The notes below the pieces were generated by a model, which worked only from the letters and a program-made list of their open reading frames with translations, was not told where the DNA came from and did not search any database. A DNA stretch of 64,000 bases. Origin: Gossypium raimondii. Lineage: Eukaryota > Streptophyta > Magnoliopsida > Malvales > Malvaceae. The DNA lies in the NCBI RefSeq assembly GCF_025698545.1, contig NC_068576.1, positions 56,704,094-56,768,093 of the forward strand. The letters are read 5' to 3'. The stretch's first letter is position 1; each line of letters starts with the position of its first letter. A program made the translations under genes and the position numbers. Positions 50,830 to 61,378 of the stretch are shown piece by piece.

Positions 50830-51297
50830 AAAAAAAACGCCACTAAAAGTCATGGTCTTTAGCGGCGTTTGTGGGAAAAGCGCCGCTAAAGGTATGGTCT
50901 TTAGCGGCGTTTGTGGAAAAAGCGTCACTAAAGGTCATGGTCTTTAACGGCGTTATTGGTAAAAGCGCCGCTAAAGATTATGGTCTATAGCGGCGTTTGT
51001 GGTAAAAAGCGCCGCTAAAGGTCATGGTCTTTAGCGGCGTTTGTGGAAAAGGCGCCGCTAAAGGTCTTGGTCTTTAGCGGCGTTTGTGAGAAAAGCGCGG
51101 CTAAATGTCTTGGTCTTTAGTGGCGTTTGTGGAAAAAGCGCCGCTAAAGGTCTTAGTCTTTAGCGGCGTTTGTGGGAAAAGCGCCGCTAAAGTTAGCGAC
51201 GCTGTCATTAGCGGCGTTTTTGGCGGCGTTTTACTTTTAGCGGAGCTTAGCCGCTAAAGGCCTAAAAAAGCGCCGCTAAAAGCCTGTTTTGGTATAG
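50830..51297. repeat. Right subterminal palindromic array of the CACTA element
   Basis: About eight units of roughly 60 bp, each with GGTCTTTAGCGGCGTTTGTG followed by AAAAGCGCCGCTAAAGGTC-type text. The units are much more alike than those of the left array, which suggests recent local amplification or conversion. Confidence 0.9.
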
Positions 51298-51302
51298 TGT
51301 CT

Positions 51303-53586
51303 CTACTTATGTTTGTTGGTTAATTAAAATGAAGTTTAATGTGTGTTGAGCTCAGGTTCAAGTTATGTGGATGGAAAAAATATTATTAAAATTGTTTTTC
51401 TCTAATTTAGAAGTTTGATGAATCTCAAATTAAAGTACAATTCATGCTTAATGTGTGCATCAGATATGTGGATATTTAAACGATTATTAAAACTTATTTC
51501 CTTTTTCTCATAATAATTAGAACCCAAGTACATATTTATGTTTTACTTTTTTGGTGCAAATTTAATTTTATAAATAGACCAAACTTTTACATATTACACA
51601 TTTTAAAAACAAAAATAATAATTATATATATAATAGGCATAATGATAAATTTAGTTTTATTATTCATATTTTTTGTCAAATTGGTGTTTGCCTGCTTAAT
51701 AAAAATTTAGTCAAACTGGTTTTTTAAGATGAAAAGTTAATTAAATTATTCAAATTTTAACTACATTAATTAATAAAATTTTACAAAATAAATAAAATAT
51801 TTAAAAATTCAACAAATTTCAAAGCTCATAAAAGAATGTTTAAAAATAATCTATATCAACAGTGAAATACAGATGAATTATTATGTTAATGTATTAAATT
51901 TAACATATCATTTAAATTTTTTCATCCAAAGTCAAATAATTACCTACATTATTATGTGGGAAGAACGGGTAGATTTCGTTTAAGATATGGTTTGATAGTC
52001 AGGTTCTTGACCAGTAGATAAAAGCCTCCTTTTTGAATTTTGGGTTCTTTTGGTGCTAGTTAGCTAACCAAAAGCGATAGAGACTTAAGACTTTCCATCG
52101 ACTTCAAATAATTACTTACGCATTGATTGAAGTTGCAGCTGCCCCCCCTTTCGTTGGTGACAAGTGTTCGATGTTTAAAGCTTAATTTGCATTATTGTCG
52201 CGGCAATAATTTTTTTTTTCAAATTTAACAGTGAATTTTTGAGTAAATTACATTAAATTATATGTTTTAGTTCTTCAATTTTAAAAAGTTATAAAATTAT
52301 ATTTAAATTATTCGAATATTTTATTTAAGTCTTTGAGTTGTTAAAATCGATGTTGTATACATTTTCCGTTCGCACCATCTACGTTAATTAAAAGCTTTTC
52401 TTTCTCTTCTCTTTAGCAATTCATTTTTTTTATGAAACAGTTTTAAACATCGCGAGTTTATGGATAAAAATTCAAATAATGTTTTTCTTTTCAAAAAGTT
52501 CTACTCGTCGATGGATAAGGTTAGGAAAATATAAGATTTTAGGTAGAATTTTATGTATATTATATTACTTTGTTTAGTTCATTTAATTAGAATGTAAAAT
52601 TTTGCAATTAATATAGGATTATCTAAAGGTACATTTTATTAAATTTCTCTCCTTATAGGATTTTAAAAAAACAAAATTAGTTCATTTAATATTTTTTAGT
52701 TTCAATTTTCATTAAATTATAATTTTTTATTATAATTATATTAATAAAATATAAAGTTGAAATAAATTTATAAATTATAGTTATAATAATTCATAAAAGT
52801 GATTAAATATAATTAAATATAAAAAGTGAATATAATTTATAAATTATAATTAATATGTAATTAAATAAACTTTTAGAATAATTATAATTTTAAAGTATGA
52901 CATTTATTACTTTCTATCGAGAAAAGAAGTATTTTTATTTTTAATTAGACTTAAATTTTATTTGAGAAAAAACTTGGTTAAAAAAACATGGAAGGGACCT
53001 TCCACTCTTAATCATTATAATAGGATAAGGCGACCCTTGCAATCTCAGGAGTCGCCTTATTAAATAAACATAATTTTAATTGAAATATTATTTTAATAAA
53101 AGGTTTAAATTTAACGTGAAAAATATTTTCATTATATTTTATTAATATAATCTTCCATGGGTGGAACTGAACTGAAGTTATTAATTCAACAAATTATTAA
53201 TTTCTTTAATTAAATATTTTATTATAAATTTGGAACATCATAAATTTATAAAATAATGAATTGAATTTAATAATTCATGATAAATTAATTATTTTAATTT
53301 GAAAACTCGTATTAATTTTTTGAAAAGTAGATAATTCATACTAAGTAATTAAACCTTTTAATTTTATGAACTTCATAATTAATCATGTGAAAGAATTTAA
53401 AATAAAATATGCATAAAAGTAATCATGCGTGCACCTGATATACATCTTTTAACTTTGTTGAGTTGATTCTCACTCTTTTTTTAACACAATTTTGACCTTT
53501 TTTTATTTGATGAAAATTCATTATATGAATATTATAATAGGTTTATAACAATTACTCTATAATAGCATGTTGTTATAAGTGTATAA
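51303..53586. other. AT-rich intergenic DNA with a decayed MITE relative
   Basis: No gene. The stretch 52240-52520 resembles the interior of the 37158-37696 MITE (for example TTTCCGTTCGCACCATCTAC against CCCTGTTCGCATTACCTGCA, and a matching TGAAACA...TTTTAAACATCGCGA block) but lacks recognisable ends. The stretch 52620-52800 resembles the repeat family at 56.2-57.3 kb. Confidence 0.45.
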
Positions 53587-53594
53587 TAATTATT

Positions 53595-56131
53595 CAGGCC
53601 GTTCTTGACATTTTTGGGCCCCATGCAAAATAATAAAATGGGGTTTTAGGTTTCTTAAAAGTTGGAGAAAAAAATTTTAGTTCCTTTAAAAGTTGGTAAA
53701 AAAAATTGGGCCCTTAAAAGCTAAAATTTTTTTGGGCCGCACCTCCAGACGACCCCAAGGCCCGACCTGTAACACCCCTTACCCATATCCGTCGCCGGAA
53801 TAGGGTGTGAGGCATTACCATAACACATACACTTGTAAACGTATTTAACCGTATTATAAAATTTCATCTAAATTAAAACTTTCAAATTTTGAATATGCTT
53901 TTATAATTCTTCACAATATATCCTCTAAATATTATATTCATAATAAATAGGGCCTACGAGACCCGATTTATATTCATGCAATTCACAAGTCTTAACAATT
54001 CAATGTTTCATTTCCATTTCATTCAATTCATAATTTCTCATGTTCACAATTCAAATCAATTTCTCAATCTAATATACATTTCAATATCACAATAATTCTT
54101 TTAATTCAAATCATATCACTAGCAATATAAATTTCCATTTACTTCTCATACAATTCAATATCATTAAGTTCAATACTAATACGTATTTACCATTTAACTC
54201 AACGTTTATCGATTATGCCATTCATTAACACATTTATAAAATTCTTAATTTCATAATGAAAATATCGCTTTAGCTTTTAATTTAGCTAAAATCAGATCAT
54301 CATCAATCTCATAGTAACTATTTCAAATAAAACATTACATCATTTCTAATTCAACATTTATGGATTGTGATCGAATATATGACCGATTTATACACAAGTC
54401 ATTCATATATTTTCCAATTTTCCTCCTCCTCCTCTCCATTCCACATCCTTAATGTATATAACACGCTTAAATAACATTAACTATAATTTTACTATTTACT
54501 TATAAGTAAATTCAAAACTGTCTATCCGAGTCAGAGTCACTAAATTATTTATATCTTGAGTTACGAAACTCCAAATTAGGATCCGTTAATTTTTCCACAA
54601 ACTAGACTCATATATATTTTTTACCATAAAAGTTTTAGAATTTTTGGCTTAGCCAATAAGTACAGTTTATTCTTTAAAGTCTCCCTTGTTTCACTGCTTG
54701 ATAGTTCTGACCTCTCTTCACTAAAAATTAATTATCTCATTGTACAGAATTCGGATATTATTTCCGTTTGTTTCTATTGAAAATAGATTCACTGAGAATT
54801 CTAAACATATAAATTTAAGCCCCTAATTATTTTTCTTCAATTTTTGATGACTTTCTAAAGTCAGAACAGGGGAACCTGTGAAATCACTCTGACCTTGTCT
54901 CACAAAATTTATTATATCTCATAATTTACAATTCCATTACTTACACCGTTACTTCTATGAGAAACTAAACTCAATAAGTTTTAATTTCATATTTTATTCA
55001 TTCTCTAATTCGATTCTCTAAACTACTGCTGCTGTCCAAAACTGTTTTAGTGTAAAATGTTGATTTCCATTTTGCCCCAAATTTCACAGTTCATACAATT
55101 CAGTCCTTGCTCAATTACCCCTCAATTAAGCTAATTTTTCTCAATTAGTACTTTACCTGGACATTATAAGTTATTCATAACTATTGAAATTCAGAATTTT
55201 CTCATAAAACCCTAACTTCAAACTCTTTTACTATTAGGTCCCAAACATTCACTTTCTATTTAATTCTTTCAATAAAATCAGTATATAAACAATTTAAAGC
55301 TCTAATTCCATGCTAAATCATCATATAATTCCAGCACATATTCATAGCAACTTTCAACTTCTTTCATAGAATCAAAAACTAATGAGTTCAACAAGTGGGT
55401 CTAGTTGTAAAAGTCACAAAAACACAAAAATTTCAAGAAATAATCAAGAATTGAACTTACTTGCAGTAAAAATATGAAAAACCAGCTTAAGGAAACCCTT
55501 CTATGGTGTTTTAGCTGATGAGAATGTAGAAAAATAAAGAGAAATCTAGATAATTTGATCCTAGCTTTATTAAGTAATTTTGCAATATTTCAATTTTGCC
55601 CTTAATTCTCCTTACTTTCTTGCTGATTTCATGCTGTTGTCGTCCAGCCCAAATATATATTGGGTCTATTTGCCTTTTAAGCCCTCTTCCTTTTATCATT
55701 TAAGCTATTTAATCATTTCCCATAATTTTGCATTTGTTACAATTTAGTCCTTTTTGTTCAATTAATTATCGGAACTTTAAAATTTCTTAACAAAACTTTA
55801 ATACTAACTTTTTAACAATCCATAAATATTTATAAAAATATTTATGGCTCGGTTTAAAATCTTCGAGGTCTCGATACCTCATTTTTTATTCTAATTATTT
55901 TAATATTTATTTCTAGTGCACTATTCACTATTTCAAAAATTTTATTAACTTCACATTTAACTTATACTCACTAAATTAATAATATTTTCTACTCAGTTGT
56001 CGAATTTAGAGATCTCAAATAACTGTTCCGACACCCCTGAAAATTCAGGCCATTACATTTTTTCTCGTCGGATTTGTGGTCCTGAAACCACTATTCCGAC
56101 TAGACCCAAAATCGAGCTGTTACACGACCTG
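53595..56131. mobile_element. hAT-like MITE split by a solo LTR
   Basis: The MITE runs 53595-53767 and resumes with its last two bases at 56130-56131; everything between is the inserted LTR plus its CGACC duplication. It starts CAGGCCGTTCTTGACATTT and ends GGCCCGACCTG. Its 8-bp flanks TAATTATT (53587-53594) and CAATTGTC (56132-56139) differ only by transitions. Without the LTR it is about 175 bp. It is the same family as the MITE in LAR intron 2. Confidence 0.7.
53768..56124 (-). mobile_element. Solo LTR (2357 bp), TSD CGACC
   Basis: The tips are TGTAACACCCC and GAGCTGTTACA, complementary over TGTAACA. A perfect 5-bp duplication CGACC flanks it (53763-53767 and 56125-56129). There is no internal retrotransposon frame. 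It shares the right-hand GAGGTCTCGATACCTC block with the LTR at 17563-20138 and several internal blocks with 30346-33190. The minus-strand sense is inferred as for the first LTR. ORFs 55511-55699 and 55997-56194 are within or across it and are not genes. Confidence 0.92.
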
Positions 56132-56200
56132 CAATTGTCATTCTACAACAAGCAATATGTTGACAAACAAATGAGTTGTTATAGAGAGAGTTGATTGTGT

Positions 56201-57305
56201 ATTAATAGTGATTGGTGATGCAATCACTTTTAATAATTATTATAAATATGATTTATAAATTATTTCAACATCATATATTTACCTATTAATATATCAATTG
56301 TAATAAATATAAGTATTATTGTAATTATATGATAATTGAGATTAGAAAATATTAAAGAAATTAAAGTTATAAAAATAAATTATATGATAAGGACAAATTA
56401 GTGAAATGTACTTTATAATAGGTTTACAACAATTACTCTATAATAACATCTTTTTATGAGTGTATAACAACTAACATTCTATAACAAGTAAAATATTGGC
56501 AATAATTGACAATAAATAGTGATCGGTGATGCGATCACTTTTAATAATTATTATAAATTTATTTCAACATCATATATTTATCTAATATTTATCTATTACT
56601 AAGTATTATCATAATTTTATGATAGTTGCGACTAAAAATATTAAAGAAACTAAAATTATAGAACAAATTATATAGTAAAATTAATTTAGTGAAATATACT
56701 TTTAAATAATTTTACATTTCGCTAACTAAACACTAAATTATTATTTTCTAATCACAACATATTCCATATTTTTAATTTTTATAATTTTATTACAAAAGCT
56801 AATATTATATTCTTTGAACCAATCAATCAAATTGGACATGCTTTATGGCATTTCTAAAGATATTCTTGCAATGTCTCATGGACGATAAGGTCTTAAAGTG
56901 TGCTGTATGTAGCTGCTTTTTTTATCATAAATCAAATGTTGGTGGCTAATCCTTTTCAATCTTATCATTGAAAGTGATAGGCTAAACATCAAATTAGAAA
57001 CAGAAAATCATAATCTTATCTTTATTATATAATTTATAATTATAAAAATAAAATTTAGTGTTTAATTGATTAAATGTAAGATTACTTAAAAGTACATTTC
57101 ACTAAATTATATTTATTATATCATTTGGTTTTATAACTTTAGTTTCTTTAATATTTTTTAATTTCAGTTATCATAAAATTATGATAATACTTATATCTAT
57201 TACAATTTGTATATTAATAGGTAAATTTATGATGTGAAGTAAATTTATAAATCATATTTACGATAACTATTAAAAGTGATTGCATCACCAATCACCATTA
57301 ATATA
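56201..57305. repeat. Two direct and one inverted copy of a 200-bp repeat
   Basis: Copy 1 (about 56201-56416) and copy 2 (about 56511-56710) run in the same direction, from TAGTGATTGGTGATGCAATC to TTAGTGAAATGTACTT. Copy 3 (about 57088-57305) is their reverse complement, running from AAGTACATTTCACTAAATTA to GCATCACCAATCACCATTAA. Short blocks containing AACAATTACTCTATAATA precede the plus-orientation material at 53550 and 56425. The arrangement suggests a MITE-like palindrome whose left arm has been duplicated. No ORF. Confidence 0.75.
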
Positions 57306-57467
57306 TTGCTTGTTATATAAAGACGGTTATTACACACTCGTAATGACATTATTAAAATTTTAGTTGTAGGATATGGTTGATGTTGACTAGCAACGGTTAT
57401 GGATATGATTAATTTACTCACTTTTCAAGTAAAAATCTGACTCTTAATATAAAGTTTTTCATTACAC

Positions 57468-57895
57468 TTTTACCGTAAAGAAGCTTAATTTGTTGATCAT
57501 GTAATCCTTGTATACATATTACTTTTTAGACTCAATTATACAATTTTGGGCTTTAGAATTGGGTTTAGGAATAGGTCACATAATTACTTGAAGCTATAAT
57601 TAATTTTACCATAAAGAAGCTGAATATAGGTCACTTACTTTGTTCATCATGTAGTCCTTGTGTCCGCTATTACTTTTTAGACTCAATTATATAATTTTGA
57701 GTAGGTCACATAATTACTTTCAGCTCATGATTTTGCAAGTGCATAATTAATTTTACCCTAAAGAAACTGGATATAGGTCGCTTAATTTGCTCATCATGTA
57801 GTCCTCGTGTCCATTGTTACTTTTTAGACTCAATTATATAATTCTGGGCTTTAGACTTGGGTTTAGGAATAGGTCACATAATTAATTTGTTTAAA
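57468..57895. repeat. Three-copy imperfect tandem repeat (about 150 bp unit)
   Basis: Three copies begin near 57468, 57606 and 57756. Each contains a TAAAGAAGC/AAACTG start, ATCATGTAGTCCTTGTGTCC-like text, ACTTTTTAGACTCAATTATA and AATAGGTCACATAATTA. The middle copy lacks the GGGCTTTAGA segment present in copies 1 and 3. No coding potential. Confidence 0.85.
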
Positions 57896-59194
57896 CATGT
57901 TTTATAAAGTAACGGGTGAGTAATCGATTAAATTAAATTATAATTTTTTATAAGACTTAAAATATAATTTTAAAAAAGATTATATTATAATTTATATTTT
58001 TCAGGAGGAATGCAAATTTACGATCATGTAGAGATTAAAGTATTAATTTTCTATTTCAAGATGATCAAGGTCTTTGTCTCTCTCTTTGCCATGACCTTGC
58101 AGGCAACATTTCTAGTGAACAAAAGGATATAAATCTACATGCAACTGAAAGTTTTATTTTATTTTTATTTGCTCAAAATTAGGTTTAAATTTTAATTTAT
58201 ATGTACCACTTAGAATTTGACATGTGGATTAATTGTTTAGTTTTGAAATTGAAAATAATTAAAATACTCTCTTATTTAAAAGGGTAAATTTGTTTAATTT
58301 TAAAATCAAGAGATAATTTATTATATAAACATAATATGTAGTTGTATGATGTTTAAAATTTTAATATGTTATAATTATATTTACACGAAAATGCTTTAGT
58401 CCTTTTGGTTAAATGAAACAATAGTAGATTTAGTCCCTCTCAATTATGAATAGTCCACATATTGCCTCTCTTTACCCTTCTACTTATTTTCTTTTAGTGA
58501 TAAATTTTGAAACTATATATAAACTTTGATCTGATAAGCAATTCAATATATAATATTTGGTTTTGTACAATTATACATATAAAGTTTTATTTAAATTTAA
58601 ATATTTATTTTGATTCAATTATATACACTTAAATGAATACGTCAATTTATATTTATATTAGATAAATATAATCATTTATATACATAATATGTAAGCTTAC
58701 AATGGAATTATACTTGATAATTATACAGAATTAATAATTTATATTTATAATGATTTGCAAAATCCGAATCAGACTAAAATATCAAATATAAAATTATAAA
58801 AATTAAAATTAATGTTACATGAAATCAAAATTTATGTATAATATTAAAATTAAAATTTATTTTCTTTTAAAATTAACATTTGCACACGCCTTTCGCACAT
58901 TTAATTTCCATGAGACAAGATAAGAGGCATCGTTATCCTACATGTTTCTTTTCTAATGGACATACATAATGTCCTTAAAGTTTGTTTTGTATTGGACATA
59001 CATATATGATGTCCTTAAAGTTGGCAATAAAATTTGTCTATACAAATATATTTCACATCCATTTGAACAATAGGTACAAATGACACGTGTATGGGTGAAA
59101 AAATATATTGGAAGATTATATTTATAAAATAATATATGTAAAATATGCATATAAATAAAATAAAATAAAAAGAAATTGGTATATCAATGGAGTT
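57896..59194. other. AT-rich intergenic DNA, nothing recognised
   Basis: Minus-strand ORFs near 58953-59275 are AT-driven and have no signature. The stretch 58540-58720 has loose similarity to the MITE interior at 20.3-20.5 kb (TATACATATAAAGTTTTATTT-type words), without ends. Confidence 0.45.
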
Positions 59195-59872
59195 TTTAAG
59201 TTCCATAAGTAGGATTAGAGGGTTGACAAATGTTTTATAAGGATATAACAAAGTATTAAAAAATATACATGTCAATTTTTAAAAATACTTGTAGAACAAA
59301 AATAATTACAGTCTATATGCTAAATACTCGTCCATAAATAAATGGTAAGTTTCAAAAGAAAAGAGTTCTTTTTTTTGTTATAGAGGTTTATTTTATGTAA
59401 TAATTTAAATAATGAAAATATTTGGTACACAATCGTTAAATTTTTAGACTTCACAATCAAAGTTAGGGGTTGACAATTGTCTTATAAATGTTTAGTAAAA
59501 TATTTTAAAAAAGAAGAGACATGTCAATTTTTAATGATGTTTGTGGAATAAAAAAGTATAGCCAGTGTATCAAGGAAATGATTGTATGAAATAGTAACGT
59601 TACGTCATTTGTATCTTTTTCCAATAGTTTAATGTCTCATTAGCATTTTCATCCTGAATTTCAATATTTTTATCCTAAAAAATCAAATCCAAATAAAAAT
59701 CCTGAAATTCAGGATGATTGTGGTATTAAATTATTAGAAAGAAAAATATATATGTTTCATACAATCATTTTTCCTGTATCAAATATTCACCCATAAATAA
59801 ATAGTAAGTTTCTAAAAGAAAAGAACTTTTTTTCCTGCATAAAGATTTATTTTAAGTAATGGTTTAAATTGA
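59195..59872. repeat. Tandem duplication, second copy interrupted by a MITE
   Basis: Copy 1 (about 59195-59424) and copy 2 (about 59445-59872) share GGTTGACAA...TTTTATAA, CATGTCAATTTTTAA, CCATAAATAAATGGTAAGTTT (AGTAAGTTT in copy 2) and AAAAGAAAAGA blocks in order. Copy 2 is 201 bp longer because of the element at 59574-59774. Confidence 0.8.
59574..59774. mobile_element. MITE (201 bp) with perfect 8-bp TSD TGTATCAA
   Basis: The left end is GGAAATGATTGTATGAAA; the right end, as reverse complement, is GGAAAAATGATTGTATGAAA. It is flanked by TGTATCAA at 59566-59573 and 59775-59782. The uninterrupted neighbouring copy of the host repeat provides the empty site. An 8-bp duplication suggests a hAT-type element. 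Confidence 0.85.
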
Positions 59873-61378
59873 TTTATTTAAAATTTTATATAAAATATTT
59901 AAAAGAACAAAACAATTTTATATTTGTTATTTTAGAAATATGATTTTTAAGATTTTCTTAATTCAACTTGACACTTTATAATAATATAAATTGAATAAAT
60001 CCAATGGACAAAAACCATTTCATACATCACGAAGGAGTAAAAAGATAAAATTTTAAAGAGTTTATAAGTAAAATTATGAGTATAAATTATACATACTTGA
60101 ATTAAAATCAATTTAATATAAAAGTAAAAAATAAAATATATTCAAAATGGGAATATTTTAATGGAAAACGTACAAATAACATTTATATAAAGTATGACTT
60201 CAACTATGGAAGTCTGGGATTTTCAACCTTACCAATAAACTAAGAAATAGTCAGCAAAAAGAAAATGACATTCAAATATGTGGAATGGACTTCTCATTTT
60301 GAAACAAAGCAAATCTGAGCCAACCTTTAATCCTTCCACCACCACCAAAGGTACATGACATTAATATTAGAGCTTCATTTTGTTTTAAAAGAATAGGAAT
60401 AAAATAACATTCAGTCGTAATTCTTTTAATTTGATTTTGAGCATCACCTGAAAATTGAAAAAAAAAAGATTTATAATTTAATAAATACAAAAATTTACAA
60501 ATTATATAATTCTTTAATTTTCGAGTGATGTGACAATCTCAAAGTACAACATCATCTTATCTTAATATAATCCAAATTCAAACCAAATTGGAAAAAGCTG
60601 CTAAATTCCAAAACTAACATTGACCAAGAAATTTTATGTACCAAATTTTAAAACTAAATATTACTTTATCTCAACAAAAAAACATTAATATCATACATAA
60701 ACTTAATTCAAACCTAACCTTTAAACACCTCTAAATAAAATCTATACAATAAATATTCTTATATTCTTTCCATTTTTTTCATCTAATTCATCATCCCTGA
60801 TTACAATGATCTTTTCGTTCCTTAAATGCAAAACTAGTAGTCAAAATTTAACTAATAATCATCGATTAATTAAAATCAATGTCAAATCCAATCATTGAAC
60901 TGCTTAAGGCACATTTTTTTAACACTAATCTCATTATAGATTCTTTTTATATCTACTCTTTTTGATACAATGCTTAAAACTGCCTATAGCCCCTCCCCAA
61001 CCCTTAAATAAGAGGATAATACACTTTAAAACATTTAAACTCACATCCTCCTATACTACATAATATTTTGTACATACTTTGAAAATCAAGCTTCATGAAT
61101 ATAGTAGGAAAAAAAAGGGTAAATGTTCATTTACGACATTTAATTTGGATATAGCAACTCAAAAGCTTTAGCCTTAGGATAACATATGTTGCATATGTTG
61201 TTCCATAAAGTCCACTAAAACACTTCCATAAAGTCCGTAAAGTCTTTCAACACTAAACCCTAAATCCGAAAATATTTATCTAGATTTCCTGTCCGTGATA
61301 TAACTTGTCTATAATGCACAGTTACACGACAAAAAGGGATGGAATGAGGATAAAGTCTCAAAATTTTGAGCACTGCTT
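59873..61378. other. Intergenic DNA downstream of HDA15, one SINE-like repeat
   Basis: The 72-codon minus ORF at 60272-60490 (contains FGGGGRIKGWLRFALFQNEK) follows an acceptor-like TTTTCAG and might be a decayed exon, but I cannot assign it. Otherwise only the SINE-like repeat at 60908-61068 is structured. Confidence 0.4.
60908..61068 (-). repeat. SINE-like dispersed repeat, copy 4
   Basis: On the minus strand it carries AGGAGGATGTGAGTTTAAAT, GTGTATTATCCTCTTATTTA, GGGGCTATAGGCAGTTTTAA and a 3' GATATAAAAAGAATCTATAA block. It aligns over about 150 bp with 36215-36365. Confidence 0.5.

Larger units (their letters stand above)
43520..51299 (+). mobile_element. CACTA (En/Spm) DNA transposon, 7780 bp, TSD TCT
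   Basis: The right terminus read outward is CACTATACCAAAACAGGC. The left terminus is CACAACACCAAAACAGGC, the same repeat with a decayed tip. The 3-bp duplication TCT flanks both sides (43517-43519 and 51300-51302), as expected for CACTA elements. Both ends carry arrays of palindromic TTTAGCGGCG units. The only recognisable gene is a Transposase_24-type ORF at 48336-50578, which is broken. I see no TNP2-like (transposase_21) catalytic frame, so the element is non-autonomous. It contains a nested hAT-type MITE (48669-49153). Confidence 0.92.

Noticed and set aside
50830..51297. CRISPR-like array of regular repeats and spacers
   Set aside because: The units are palindromic GCGGCG subterminal repeats at the end of a plant CACTA transposon, with no cas genes and a eukaryotic context.
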